Assembly (NCBI GenBank): GCA_030656215.1
Contig: JAUSOD010000015.1
Span: 1-51,739 of the forward strand
Direction of reading: 5' to 3'
DNA: 51,739 nucleotides
Origin: Azoarcus sp.
Lineage (GTDB): Bacteria > Pseudomonadota > Gammaproteobacteria > Burkholderiales > Rhodocyclaceae
Below the pieces are notes generated by a model, which saw only the letters and a program-made list of their open reading frames with translations, searched no databases and was not told the origin of the DNA. The translations under genes and the position numbers were made by a program. Numbering within the stretch: position 1 is the first letter of the stretch; each line of letters starts with the position of its first letter. Below, one piece after another: positions 1 through 7,792 of this stretch.

Positions 1-131
1 AACCCGCTGATTTCGACGAATGCCGGGTTCGCATAGGTGATGACGCCCTTTAGATCCGTCTTGGTGACGATGGGACGTTTGGGATCGAGGAACTTCTCGG
101 AAGCCGACCCCGGACTGTTTGTTGTTTTCAT
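1..131 (-). CDS. PAS-domain chemotaxis/sensor protein, N-terminal fragment
   Basis: Only the first 43 codons are inside the window. Reading leftward from ATG at 131, the protein runs MKTTNSPGS, then PIVTKTDLKGVITYANPAF, then VEISG. This is the start of a PAS domain of the kind found at the N-terminus of Aer-like methyl-accepting chemotaxis proteins. A strong Shine-Dalgarno (GCAGGAGGG) precedes the ATG. A CCGATAA element on the minus strand (182-188) resembles a sigma-28 -10 box, but I see no matching -35. The PAS start is clear; the output domain lies outside the window, so receptor versus other PAS protein is open. Confidence 0.7.
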   Translation of the reverse strand, partial: MKTTNSPGSASEKFLDPKRPIVTKTDLKGVITYANPAFVEISG

Positions 132-335
132 TTGGCGCGCCCTCCTGCGCCGGCATACCGGCAGCGTAAAGGTGCGCTGCGTTATCGGAGTGCGTCCGGC
201 TCATGCCTGTTAGCGGCCGGATGATAGTGGGAATTTAATAAATTTTCTCAAAAAAACAATTCCTTATTGCCACTTCAGGAATGCTCTTGCGAGTTCAATT
301 TGTTGATAAACAACGAATAGAGTTGCTTCCTCTAT

Positions 336-373
336 AACCAAAGCCAGAGACTGAAAAGTGCCTGGCTTTGGTT
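336..373. terminator. 12-bp hairpin downstream of phoH
   Basis: AACCAAAGCCAG (336-347) pairs perfectly with CTGGCTTTGGTT (362-373) across a 14-nt loop, starting 15 nt beyond the phoH stop. There is no U-tract on either strand, so it may be an mRNA-end stabiliser rather than a classical intrinsic terminator. The rest of 132-388 shows no gene, only AT-rich sequence (230-270) that is probably the promoter of the PAS-domain gene. Confidence 0.45.
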
Positions 374-388
374 GCGAACAGCAATGCC

Positions 389-1816
389 TTACAGCACTTC
401 GGCGGCGTGATCGGCCAGGCGCGAGCGCTCGCCGCGCTGCAAGGTGATGTGCCCCGAGTGCTGCCAGCCCTTGAAGCGATCCACCGCGAAGGTGAGGCCG
501 GACGAGCCCTCGGTGAGGTAGGGCGTATCGATCTGGGCGAGGTTGCCCAGGCAGACCACCTTGGTGCCCGGGCCTGCGCGGGTGATCAGGGTCTTCATTT
601 GCTTGGGCGTCAGGTTCTGCGCCTCGTCGATGATCAGGAACTTGTTGATGAAGGTCCGTCCACGCATGAAGTTCAGACTCTTGATCTTGATCCGGCTGCG
701 GATCAGGTCGCGGGTGGCGGCCCGACCCCAGTCTCCACCTTCGCCGGTGGTGCCGTTGAGCACGTCGAGGTTGTCTTCGAGGGCTCCCATCCACGGTGCC
801 ATCTTTTCCTCCTCGGTACCGGGCAGGAAGCCGATGTCCTCACCGACCGGGACGGTGACCCGGGTCATGATGATTTCGGAGTAGCGTTTGGTTTCGAGCA
901 CTTGGGTCAGGCCCGCTGCGAGCGTGAGCAGGGTCTTGCCGGTACCGGCCTGGCCGAGCAGGGTGACAAAATCGATCTCCGGGTTCATCAGCAGGTTGAG
1001 CGCAAAATTCTGTTCGCGGTTGCGCGCAGTGATGCCCCAGATGTTGTTCTTCTGGTGGCTGAAGTCGGTGAGGGTTTCGATAACGACGGTGCGCCCGCTC
1101 TGCTCCTTGACCGAGGCTTCCAGCGGCTGTTCGCCGCTCTGGTAAAGGAACTCGTTGAGCAGCATGTCCGCGGTCAGCGGGCCCTTCAGGCGGTAGTAGG
1201 TATGTCCCTCGTTTTTCCACGACTCCATGCCCTTGGAGTGAGTGTCCCAGAAATCGGCAGGGAGCTCGCTAGTGCCGGTGTACAGCAGGTCGGTGTCTTC
1301 GAGCACCTTGTCGTTGAAGTAGTCCTGGGCCTCAAGGTTCAGCGCGCGGGCCTTGATCCGCATGTTGATGTCCTTGGATACCAGGATCACCGAGCGGCCA
1401 GGTTCCTTCTCGGCCAGGTGCATGACCACGGCCAGGATCTGGTTGTCGCCCTTGGCCGTGGGCAGGGCCGCGGGCAGGACCACGTTGATCGCTTCGGTCT
1501 GGAGGAAAAGCTTGCCGGTGGCGAGCTCTCGCGACGGCCCCGCGAGGGCGATGCCCTGGTGGATGTCGTCGGGCGAGGCCGAGACGATCTCGTCCATCAT
1601 GCGGCTGGCCTGGCGGGCGTTGCGGGCGACTTCCGACATGCCCTTTTTATTGTTGTCGAGCTCCTCCAGGGTCATGATCGGCACGTAGATATCGTGCTCC
1701 TCAAAGCGGTAGAGGCTGGTCGGGTCGTGCATCAGTACATTGGTGTCCAGCACGAACAGCTTGCTCTTGGACGTTGCGCGGCGGCGGCTGGATTTCCGGG
1801 GGGTGGCAGCGGGCAT
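389..1816 (-). CDS. PhoH family protein with N-terminal PIN domain
   Basis: 475-residue cytoplasmic PhoH2-type protein. Residues about 20-160 form a PIN nuclease-like domain (FVLDTNVLMHD near residue 21, with the conserved acidic residues). The PhoH ATPase follows, with Walker A GQAGTGKT at about 288-295 and Walker B FLIIDEAQN further on. PhoH2 proteins are proposed to couple helicase and RNase activities. I chose ATG 1816 (RBS AGAAAGG) over the TTG at 1843. Before prophage entry this gene followed the bcp stop (1844) by 27 nt, so it was probably the second gene of a bcp-phoH unit. The prophage now separates it from the bcp promoter. Confidence 0.9.
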   Translation of the reverse strand: MPAATPRKSSRRRATSKSKLFVLDTNVLMHDPTSLYRFEEHDIYVPIMTLEELDNNKKGMSEVARNARQASRMMDEIVSASPDDIHQGIALAGPSRELATGKLFLQTEAINVVLPAALPTAKGDNQILAVVMHLAEKEPGRSVILVSKDINMRIKARALNLEAQDYFNDKVLEDTDLLYTGTSELPADFWDTHSKGMESWKNEGHTYYRLKGPLTADMLLNEFLYQSGEQPLEASVKEQSGRTVVIETLTDFSHQKNNIWGITARNREQNFALNLLMNPEIDFVTLLGQAGTGKTLLTLAAGLTQVLETKRYSEIIMTRVTVPVGEDIGFLPGTEEEKMAPWMGALEDNLDVLNGTTGEGGDWGRAATRDLIRSRIKIKSLNFMRGRTFINKFLIIDEAQNLTPKQMKTLITRAGPGTKVVCLGNLAQIDTPYLTEGSSGLTFAVDRFKGWQHSGHITLQRGERSRLADHAAEVL

Positions 1817-1843
1817 GTGCGAGGACCTTTCTGGGTGGGGCAA

Positions 1844-1981
1844 TCAGAGCGACTGGACGAATGCGAGCACTTCCTCGGCGTGGCCGGGCACCTTCACCCC
1901 GCGCCATTCGCGCGCCACCGAGCCGTCGGCCTCGATCACAAAGGTGCTGCGTTCGATGCCGCGTACCTGCTTGCCGTACAT
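1844..1981 (-). pseudogene. bcp: Displaced native 3' end of bcp (peroxiredoxin)
   Basis: From attL to the TGA at 1844-1846 the minus strand encodes YGKQ followed by 40 residues, including ERSTFV, EWRGVKV and EVLAFVQSL. This is the C-terminus of a Bcp/PrxQ peroxiredoxin without its catalytic part. By eye it matches the C-terminus of the complete bcp at the other prophage end at 27 of 40 positions. It is the host's original end, cut off by phage integration, and has no start codon or RBS of its own. It abuts phoH on one side and the integrase stop on the other. Confidence 0.9.
1968..1981. repeat. attL core (14 bp)
   Basis: TGCTTGCCGTACAT is identical to 39745-39758 and lies at the point where bcp homology stops on each side. 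On the minus strand it encodes the peroxiredoxin residues MYGKQ. The crossover must lie within or close to these 14 bp; flanking bases differ (CC versus AT before it, AG versus GT after it). Confidence 0.85.
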
Positions 1982-1996
1982 AGTAAAACCTAGCAT

Positions 1997-3049
1997 TTAT
2001 GCCCCTTTCAGACGTGAGTGTGTCACAGGTGTGACCGTTGCGAGTTCGGGTGGCCGGACGTTGCCGGCGTATTGTGCGACGTAGCTGGGCGCGAGGTGGG
2101 CGTATCGCATGACCATCTCGATCTTGTGCCACCCCCCGAGCTGCTGCAGCGCATGCAGTGGTGTGCCGCCCATGACGTGCCAGCTTGCCCAGGTGTGGCG
2201 AAGGTCGTGCCAGTGGAAGTTCTCCACCTGGGCGGCCTCGAGCGCGGCATACCAGGTGTTGCCGCTGGCCTTGGGGATGGGCTTGCCGTCGGCCTTCGGG
2301 AACACCCAGCGAGGATGCTTGCCCCCCTGCTCCCGCAGGATCTGCAGGGCGTCGTCATTGAGGGGAACGGATAGCGCCACGTCGTTCTTGACGTCCTCGG
2401 CTTCGACCCATGCGGTTTTCAGGGCGAGGTTCACGCGGCTCCACTCGAGGTGGGTGCAGTTGCGCTCCCGCAGGCCCGTGGCCAGGGTGAAGCGGGCGCA
2501 TGCCGCCCACGGTTCGGGCAGTGCCTTGATGAGCCGCTCGGCCTCGTCGTTCATCAGGAATCGGATGCGGCCCTTTGGCTCGCGTAGCTTGCGGATGGCC
2601 GGGGCGCTCTTGATCCATCCCCACGCCACGCACTTGCGCAGCACTTTGCCGAGGATCTCGATGTGCCGGTTGACCGTGGCGGGGCTGGTGGGCTTGGGAG
2701 GGTGCTTGCAGGTGAGCACGGCGCGGCGGCGCTTGATGAGCTCTTCGATCGTCTCTTGATCGATGGTGTCGATGTTGCGGCCGGCCAGGTGTGGGCTTAG
2801 CCACTTCAGCATGGCGGCATCGTGCCACAGGGATTTATGCTGCGCTTCGTCCAGGAATCGGGTAACGGCCTCTTCCCATGTGTGCGCTGGGATCTCGTCG
2901 AGATTGGCCTGCCGCCAAAGCTCGACCTTTACGCGGTCGTGATACTCCTGCGCCGACCGTTTATCAGTGATGCCAGTCGAGCGTCTAATGCGCTGGCCTT
3001 CGTGGCGGATATCGATCCACCAGACATTGCCGCGTTTGATGATCGACAT
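1997..3049 (-). CDS. int: Tyrosine recombinase, phage integrase
   Basis: 350 residues counted from ATG 3049 (MSIIKRGNVWW); an upstream in-frame start at 3103 would add 18 atypical residues inside the excisionase gene. The catalytic set is visible: Arg194 (TGLRERN), His281 and Arg284 (HDLRH), His308 (GGWH) and Tyr316 (MRYAHLA). The N-terminal part matches phage integrase SAM-like/core-binding domains. The stop codon lies 16 bp from the att core, the usual int-next-to-att arrangement. The first 121 bp overlap the 3' end of the excisionase gene, so the two are co-transcribed. It reads toward the bcp remnant and phoH and could supply transcription to phoH. Confidence 0.93.
   Translation of the reverse strand: MSIIKRGNVWWIDIRHEGQRIRRSTGITDKRSAQEYHDRVKVELWRQANLDEIPAHTWEEAVTRFLDEAQHKSLWHDAAMLKWLSPHLAGRNIDTIDQETIEELIKRRRAVLTCKHPPKPTSPATVNRHIEILGKVLRKCVAWGWIKSAPAIRKLREPKGRIRFLMNDEAERLIKALPEPWAACARFTLATGLRERNCTHLEWSRVNLALKTAWVEAEDVKNDVALSVPLNDDALQILREQGGKHPRWVFPKADGKPIPKASGNTWYAALEAAQVENFHWHDLRHTWASWHVMGGTPLHALQQLGGWHKIEMVMRYAHLAPSYVAQYAGNVRPPELATVTPVTHSRLKGA
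2018..2036. repeat. Candidate integrase arm-type site, left
   Basis: GTGTGTCACAGGTGTGACC contains the 6-2-6 inverted repeat GTCACA-GG-TGTGAC and lies inside the 3' end of int, about 40 bp from the att core. A related sequence, CTGTGTCCACATTGTGACC, lies near attR (39585-39603). Position and similarity suggest accessory binding sites for integrase or excisionase. Confidence 0.4.
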
Positions 3050-3246
3050 GGGGGCGCTCTCTTCGGGGATGGCTTGGGCTGGCCGTATTGTGACCGCAGC
3101 CATTCGATAAGATCAACCTCGATAAAAACCCACTGCCGCCCCGGCTTGGCACCGGGCAGGATGCCGGCCCGGGCCTTGCGCTGTACCGCGTCCTCGCTCA
3201 TGTGGAGCAAGGCCGCGGCTTGGGAGAGGTTGAGGGTGGTGAGCAT
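2929..3246 (-). CDS. Excisionase-like DNA-binding protein
   Basis: 105 residues. The first 60 (LNLSQAAALLHMSEDAVQRK, then KPGRQWVFIEVDLIEWLRSQYG) match the MerR-like winged helix of the phage excisionase/HTH_17 family, including the recognition helix and the basic residues after it. The remaining 45 residues are low-complexity and overlap the start of int in another frame. It would bend att DNA and set the direction of Int-mediated recombination. The SD is weak. An 18-bp palindrome (3264-3281) lies 18 nt upstream of the start and is probably an operator. Confidence 0.7.
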   Translation of the reverse strand: MLTTLNLSQAAALLHMSEDAVQRKARAGILPGAKPGRQWVFIEVDLIEWLRSQYGQPKPSPKRAPPCRSSNAAMSGGSISATKASALDARLASLINGRRRSITTA

Positions 3247-3263
3247 GTGCGGGGAAAATGGTC

Positions 3264-3281
3264 CACGTCAAGATTGACGTG
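3264..3281. promoter_or_regulatory. CACGTCAA-GA-TTGACGTG palindrome upstream of xis
   Basis: Perfect 8-2-8 inverted repeat at the junction of the ASCH-like gene stop and the excisionase start. The same arms with a 1-bp spacer occur between the -35 and -10 of the right-end leftward promoter (39479-39495). No obvious -10 follows the left copy. It is inferred to be an operator that links expression at the two prophage ends. Confidence 0.5.
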
Positions 3282-3894
3282 CCCCCCCGCTGCCGACGGT
3301 ATCTGCGCGCCTGAATTCGATCACCCACACCCACGGGTTTGCGGCCCATGATCCGCGGCCGTTGATCTGCTCCCACAGAGTGGAGTAGTCATGAACGGCG
3401 TCATCCCACGCCACTCCTTCTGCCATTGCGTCGGCGTGGCTGATGTCCTGCAGGCGCTCGACGCGGATGGCGGTAATTTCGAGCAGGATGCGGCTGGCGG
3501 CCCTCGGCATGAACATGCCCGGCCGGCACTTTCCGGGCTGCAGGCCTGGCAATCCGCCGAGACGGCCTCCTAAGTCAGCGTCGTACCAGAACGGGACCGC
3601 CAGCGTCCGCCCGGTGTCAGCAACGGGAAGGAGTGACGGCTTGATTCTGTCGTATGCCTTTTCGGTACGGTATGCCTCACGAACCCAAAGCCTTTCGCCG
3701 GGCTGGCCGTATGCCGAATTCGTGTAGTCGCCGACGTTGATTTCTCCGGACAGTTCATGAGGCGCCAGCGCACAGCCAAAGGCGCGGTCATTGCGCGGCT
3801 TCACGGCCCGCCGCGTCTGCGTCTTCGTGCCGGCGAGAATGGCGCGTACCATCGCCGCGCTGAACAAGATGGGGCGCTCTTTCGCTCGGCTCAT
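3268..3894 (-). CDS. Phage ASCH-like (PUA-fold) protein
   Basis: 208 residues. The N-terminus (RPILFSAAMVRAILAGTKTQ, then TRRAVKP) is the hallmark of a phage family often labelled morphogenetic protein, related to ASCH/PUA RNA-binding folds. The conserved TKTQTRR motif is present, as are later aromatic patches (PWVWVIEFRR) near the C-terminus. The start ATG overlaps the stop of the upstream exonuclease gene (ATGA). The family's biochemical role is not established; its place in a leftward early operon argues against a structural role. Confidence 0.65.
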   Translation of the reverse strand: MSRAKERPILFSAAMVRAILAGTKTQTRRAVKPRNDRAFGCALAPHELSGEINVGDYTNSAYGQPGERLWVREAYRTEKAYDRIKPSLLPVADTGRTLAVPFWYDADLGGRLGGLPGLQPGKCRPGMFMPRAASRILLEITAIRVERLQDISHADAMAEGVAWDDAVHDYSTLWEQINGRGSWAANPWVWVIEFRRADTVGSGGARQS

Positions 3895-4487
3895 TGGGCG
3901 GCCTCACGATTTTCCGTGAATGGGTAAGCAAAGTTCGCCGGTGCCAGCGCAAGATGCGGGTTCATGATCCGAATCAGGTGCAGCGCCTGGCTTTCGGCGT
4001 CCGCCACGGCGTTGTGGTGGGTTCCCATCCGCTCGAATTGGATGTCACGGTGCATGCTCTTGAGCGTGCGATAGCAGCGGTTTCGCCACCACTTCCAAGG
4101 CTGTTCGATGCCGGTGTTGCGGTATGCGCTGGCGAGGATGACGTTGTCGAAGTCGCTTCCGCAGCCCCACACCTCGGCCTCGGGGTCGGCGAACTCGGCA
4201 AACCACTCGCGCAGCAGCAGCAGCGCCGGGGCGAGATCCGTTTGCCCGGCGGTGCGCGTGATCTCGGCCCGGGCATCCACGCTTTGCTGCATCCACCACA
4301 GGATGGTGCCGGCATCCACGGTGCCGCCGGCCGCCATTGCAGAGGCCAGCGTGATGCGCTGGTAGTAGGCGTCGGGGCTGATGGTGCAGCTGGTGAGGTC
4401 AAAGGCTACCGCGCCGATGGCGACAATGGCCGCATCGGGGGTTTGCCCCATGGTCTCGAGGTCGATCATCACGTGGCTGTAGATCAT
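3891..4487 (-). CDS. RNase T-like 3'-5' exonuclease (DEDDh)
   Basis: 198 residues from ATG 4487, which overlaps the ParB-like stop (ATGA). Exo I motif VMIDLETMG is near residue 6, a GSDFDNVILASAY block is in the middle, and HHNAVADAESQA holds the exo III His and Asp. This matches the DnaQ/RNase T fold of phage 3'-5' exoribonucleases (Rv2179c-like). It probably trims RNA or ssDNA during early phage growth. It sits between the ParB-like and ASCH-like genes in one coupled transcript. Confidence 0.82.
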   Translation of the reverse strand: MIYSHVMIDLETMGQTPDAAIVAIGAVAFDLTSCTISPDAYYQRITLASAMAAGGTVDAGTILWWMQQSVDARAEITRTAGQTDLAPALLLLREWFAEFADPEAEVWGCGSDFDNVILASAYRNTGIEQPWKWWRNRCYRTLKSMHRDIQFERMGTHHNAVADAESQALHLIRIMNPHLALAPANFAYPFTENREAAQ

Positions 4488-6403
4488 GCCGCTACCCCCC
4501 GGCCAGCCGTCACAGCGCTGGCCTTGAGCTCCGGGAAACTCGCCTCGAGCAGATCCATGGTCCGGTCGCAGCGGATGGCCGGGCTCTCGGTGCTGGGGCA
4601 TGCGGTGGTTTTATCCATCCTCTCGGCCGCAGCGCGGCCGCTTTTCAATGCCTTTCCCGTGGCTTTTTTTGCCGCGCCAGCGGCCTGGCCATTGCCTTTG
4701 ACGGGCTTCACGCTCGCCGCCCGCGCAGCTTTCGTCGGCACCGGGGTTTCCGAAGGCGCGGTAACTTCGCCCCCACGCGGAGCTGTGGTAGGGGTAGGAG
4801 CCGTTTTCGCGGCCTTGGGGTCTTCAATGGATACCCGGATGGCATCAGCATCAAGCCCGGCCCGGCGCACGCTATCGAGCAGTGGATCGGGGGTGCTGAT
4901 GTCGGTGGAGTAGGTGGCCACGTCCAGGGTGCTGATCAGGGCTAGGTCGAGCAAAAACAGGATGAGCTGGGCGTGATTGAACTCGTCGATCATCGCGTTC
5001 ATGCGGCGGGTGCGGCGGTAGTCCTCATCCTGGTATTGCGAATCGCCGTCCTCGCGTTCGGGGGCGTCGGGCACGTACATGCGCGCCAGGCGCTTGCATG
5101 CGTCGCTGCCGCGGCTTGCCCAGAACTGCCGGGCGATCAGGGCGAGATCCTCGCGCCCGATGTGGGGCTTGCTGGCGGTGTTGAGGGTGCTCCGGGCCGC
5201 CGCATGGTGCGCCTCGAACAGCGCCATGCGCACTTGCTTTTCCAGCTTGCATGCGTGTTCGTGGGCGATCTCGCGCGGTGAGCGGGTGGTGCTCTTGCTC
5301 ACCTTGACGCCCGCCGCGCGCAAGGCCTCGGTCAAGGTCTTGCTCGACACGGCCTCCACCAGGCGCCCACTGCGGGCGTCCTCGATCAGCACGATATCGA
5401 TGGACTGATCCCCGATCGCTGCCCGGGCCGTGCGGTGCTCGTTACCGTAGTACTCCTTGACGTCGAGCTGCACATAATCGCCGACCTTCGCGCTGTGCAT
5501 GCCGTGCGGGGCGAGCTTGGCCGCTGCCGGGCCGGTGATGAGCTTGCGCTCCATGACGCGTGCCAGTTCGATTTCATTTGACAGGTTCCGGGCCTTTTTC
5601 TCGGCATAGCAGCCCGGGTCTGTGCAGACGTCTGGATTCACGTCGGGGAACAGCTCGGGGCTGTTGCCGGCGCGCTTGGGGCACTTGCCGCAGGGCGGTG
5701 CCCGCATCAGCAGCAAGGGGTCTTCCGTTTCGAACGGCGCTTTGGTGAGGTCGAGCATGAAGGTGCGCTGCACATAGTCGGCCGCGGCACGGTAGGCCAT
5801 GGGGCCGTGGTACTCGTCGCCGCCGATGCGGGCAACGGCCTCTTGCTGCAGCGCCTTGCCGGGGATGCGCGCTACCAGGAGCGCGTGCGATGCGCTCAGC
5901 TTGCCCTCGCGAAAGGCCTTGCGCGCCTCTTCGCACAGGGCGCACAGCTTGAGGCGCCCGTAGATATAGGCGCGGCTCTTGCCGACCTTGTCCGCCAGTT
6001 CGTCGGCGGTGTAGCCATGCTGGCGCATCATCAGGTCATAGCCTTCGGCCTCTTCGAGCTCGCTCACGTCGCGGCGCTGCAGGTTCTCGACGATCTGCTG
6101 CTCGAGCACCTGGCGGGTGGTGACGTGCCGCACCAGGGCGGGGATGGTGTCCAGCCCGGCCAGCACGGACGCCCGGTACCGGCGCTCACCGGCGATGATC
6201 TCGTACAGCGGGCGGTCGGTGCAGTCGTCGGGCGTGGGGTAGTCGTCGGGCCACAGCCGGGCGAGGATGGGCTGCATCACGCCCTGTTCGCGGATGGAGG
6301 CGGCAAGGTCCTCAAGGTCGGCAAATGTTTTGCGCGGGTTGGTGGGGCTGGGGTGCAGGGTGTGCAGCGCCAGCTCATGCAGCATGGGCATGGATGGGTT
6401 CAT
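4484..6403 (-). CDS. Long ParB/RepB-like DNA-binding protein without ParA
   Basis: 639 residues from ATG 6403, whose leader GGAGCCCATC matches that of several neighbours. The N-terminus has the ParB nuclease/CTPase-like block (IREQGVMQPIL, IIAGERRYRASVLAGLDTIP, EQQIVENLQRRDVSELEEA), then a helix-turn-helix (TADELADKVGKSRAYIYGRL). A Cys cluster follows (PCGKCPKRAG, VCTDPGCYAEKKA) that probably binds zinc. The long C-terminus ends in an Ala/Pro/Lys-rich tail. Canonical ParB is about 290 residues and paired with ParA; no ParA gene is in the window. The role may be early regulation or DNA processing rather than partition. Confidence 0.8.
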   Translation of the reverse strand: MNPSMPMLHELALHTLHPSPTNPRKTFADLEDLAASIREQGVMQPILARLWPDDYPTPDDCTDRPLYEIIAGERRYRASVLAGLDTIPALVRHVTTRQVLEQQIVENLQRRDVSELEEAEGYDLMMRQHGYTADELADKVGKSRAYIYGRLKLCALCEEARKAFREGKLSASHALLVARIPGKALQQEAVARIGGDEYHGPMAYRAAADYVQRTFMLDLTKAPFETEDPLLLMRAPPCGKCPKRAGNSPELFPDVNPDVCTDPGCYAEKKARNLSNEIELARVMERKLITGPAAAKLAPHGMHSAKVGDYVQLDVKEYYGNEHRTARAAIGDQSIDIVLIEDARSGRLVEAVSSKTLTEALRAAGVKVSKSTTRSPREIAHEHACKLEKQVRMALFEAHHAAARSTLNTASKPHIGREDLALIARQFWASRGSDACKRLARMYVPDAPEREDGDSQYQDEDYRRTRRMNAMIDEFNHAQLILFLLDLALISTLDVATYSTDISTPDPLLDSVRRAGLDADAIRVSIEDPKAAKTAPTPTTAPRGGEVTAPSETPVPTKAARAASVKPVKGNGQAAGAAKKATGKALKSGRAAAERMDKTTACPSTESPAIRCDRTMDLLEASFPELKASAVTAGRGVAA

Positions 6404-6416
6404 GATGGGCTCCATA

Positions 6417-6626
6417 TCAGTGAAAGTTCGTGACCTTGCACACCAGCGCGCGGATGCCCTGGGGGCTGCTCCGGCGGCCGACGAACACATTGCCCTCGGT
6501 GTGGGTGCGGTACAGGAGGTAATGGGTGCCGGTGCAAGCCGGCTTTTCGACGACGAACAGGCCGTAAGATCGCGCGATTGTCTTGGCCTCTTTGAACTGC
6601 TGTAGCGGGCTGTGACGGCGGGTCAT
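6417..6626 (-). CDS. Small phage protein of unknown function
   Basis: 69 residues (start MTRRHSPLQQFKEAKTIARS), with a mixed alpha/beta look and a compact C-terminus (FVGRRSSPQGIRALVCKV). I do not recognise the family. It lies 13 nt upstream of the ParB-like ATG, and its own ATG overlaps the stop of the preceding gene. Conserved spacing and good coding character support a real early gene. Confidence 0.6.
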   Translation of the reverse strand: MTRRHSPLQQFKEAKTIARSYGLFVVEKPACTGTHYLLYRTHTEGNVFVGRRSSPQGIRALVCKVTNFH

Positions 6627-6964
6627 TGCGCACCCCCGAAGCGGTAGCGTGCCACCTTGTCGAGCCTGCGTTCAATGGTGTTTTCGCGGGCGTAGCAGGC
6701 GAGGTATTGGCCGATGCTCAGCGAGGACACCTTGAGCCCCTGCTTGAGCAAGGCCGCTTCCACCTCGGCTGCGGTGTGCCACTGGCCGGGCGCCGTCCGG
6801 AGTACTTCCAGCGCCGCGGCGCGGTCTTTCATGTGGCGCACGGTGCGATGGTTGACGCTCGCTCGCCGCGTGGCGGGGGTGGTGCGCTTGAGCTCGGCCC
6901 AGCATGCGGCGATGGCGGCCACCTGGTCGGCGAGGGGGATGGGGATCTGCGGGCGGGGCTGCAT
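6623..6964 (-). CDS. Putative winged-helix phage protein
   Basis: 113 residues from ATG 6964, overlapping the upstream stop by ATGA; a GTG one codon earlier is also possible. The centre (AALEVLRTAPGQWHTAAEVE, then AALLKQGLKVSSLSIGQYLA) reads like a winged helix-turn-helix: a helix, a turn at HTAAEVEAAL and a recognition-like helix, followed by a basic wing (IERRLDKVARYRF). It may be an early regulator or replication accessory. The family is not identified with certainty. Confidence 0.55.
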   Translation of the reverse strand: MQPRPQIPIPLADQVAAIAACWAELKRTTPATRRASVNHRTVRHMKDRAAALEVLRTAPGQWHTAAEVEAALLKQGLKVSSLSIGQYLACYARENTIERRLDKVARYRFGGAQ

Positions 6965-7467
6965 CACTCGCCCCCTTCGATCAGGTTTTGCAGGGTGGTG
7001 ATGGCGTCGAGGGCTTCAACGACCTGGTGGGCGGGCGTGGGGATCTCGATCCCTCGCCATTCGAGGTAAACGCTCTGCGCTGCATCGTCGATGGTCATCG
7101 CGGCATTGGTGCCGGCGAACAGGTCCTGCAGGTGCTGGATGGCTGCGGGGGTGGTGATGGGGGTCGATCCCATCAAGGCGACATCCCCGACAGAGGAGAT
7201 CAGCGACTGTATCTGGTTGCATACCGGTACGCCGGGCACGTACCTGCGGCCAATTACGCTGATGACGTCGTCGCGTTCGCGCAGCAGGTTTGCGTGATGC
7301 ACGATCAACCGCTCAACGATCTCCGGCACGTCGGCGAACTTCGTGCCGTCCTCGAGCCAGTCGCCGTCGTGAAGCACGCGCGCGGTCTGGTTGATCATCT
7401 CCTCGAAAGTCTTGGGAGCGGGGCGATTCTTCGGCGCCGCTTTCGGCAGGACTTGTGTCTGTGTCAT
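6964..7467 (-). CDS. Phage early protein of unknown function
   Basis: 167 residues. The N-terminal 20 residues are basic and Pro/Ala-rich; the rest is helical and acidic (FEEMINQTARVLHDGDWLED, later DIEIP-like stretches and LDAITTLQNLIEGGE). No catalytic motif, Cys cluster or membrane segment is visible. ATG 7467 overlaps the upstream stop and its own stop overlaps the next ATG, placing it firmly in the coupled leftward operon. Confidence 0.55.
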   Translation of the reverse strand: MTQTQVLPKAAPKNRPAPKTFEEMINQTARVLHDGDWLEDGTKFADVPEIVERLIVHHANLLRERDDVISVIGRRYVPGVPVCNQIQSLISSVGDVALMGSTPITTPAAIQHLQDLFAGTNAAMTIDDAAQSVYLEWRGIEIPTPAHQVVEALDAITTLQNLIEGGE

Positions 7468-7664
7468 GACAACCTCATTTCAGCGGCCTCGAGGCCGGCG
7501 ATAAAAACGGCGTCCACCACATCGCTATCAGTCGCGGTGGGGTGGCGCTCACGGAATTTGGCGAGCAGCAGTTCCAGGCGGATGGCCTGCACCGGGGTGA
7601 TGCACACGGTCACCGGCACCAGGTCGTCATCCTGCTCAACCAGGGCGGGCGGCAACGGGCTCAC
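7464..7664 (-). CDS. Small phage protein of unknown function
   Basis: 66 residues from GTG 7664 (VSPLPPALVEQDDDLVPVTV), overlapping the stop of the upstream membrane gene by GTGA. The body (CITPVQAIRLELLLAKFRER, ending SDVVDAVFIAGLEAAEMRLS) is amphipathic and helical, with an arrangement reminiscent of small ribbon-helix-helix or coiled-coil regulators. That reading is tentative. A longer in-frame extension to 7730 has no RBS and poor composition. Confidence 0.5.
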   Translation of the reverse strand: MSPLPPALVEQDDDLVPVTVCITPVQAIRLELLLAKFRERHPTATDSDVVDAVFIAGLEAAEMRLS

Positions 7665-7792
7665 GAAAACACCCCGGCCAGCGCCATCAGCCCCAGCACC
7701 CACGCCGCGGCATACAGCCGCCAGAACCACACGCGGGCGTCGTGGTCGCGCTCGTGGTCGGGAACGTCGTCGTGCTCCATCGGCGCGGCCAT
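7661..7792 (-). CDS. 43-residue single-pass membrane protein
   Basis: MAAPMEHDDVPDHERDHDAR followed by a hydrophobic segment (VWFWRLYAAAWVLGLMALAG) that would make one transmembrane helix with an acidic cytoplasmic N-terminus. The ATG at 7792 overlaps the stop of the upstream gene (ATGA) and its stop overlaps the GTG of the next gene. It fills a gap that would otherwise break the coupled operon. Function unknown; small early phage membrane proteins are sometimes exclusion or inhibitor proteins. Confidence 0.55.
   Translation of the reverse strand: MAAPMEHDDVPDHERDHDARVWFWRLYAAAWVLGLMALAGVFS

Noticed and set aside
368-1993. 541-codon open frame on the plus strand across phoH
   Set aside because: Shadow of the minus-strand PhoH gene: the minus frame has clear PIN and Walker motifs, the plus frame has none and no RBS.
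4484-6403. Plasmid-prophage (P1/N15-like) lifestyle suggested by ParB
   Set aside because: There is an integrase with att sites, no ParA, no telomere resolvase and no plasmid replication initiator.
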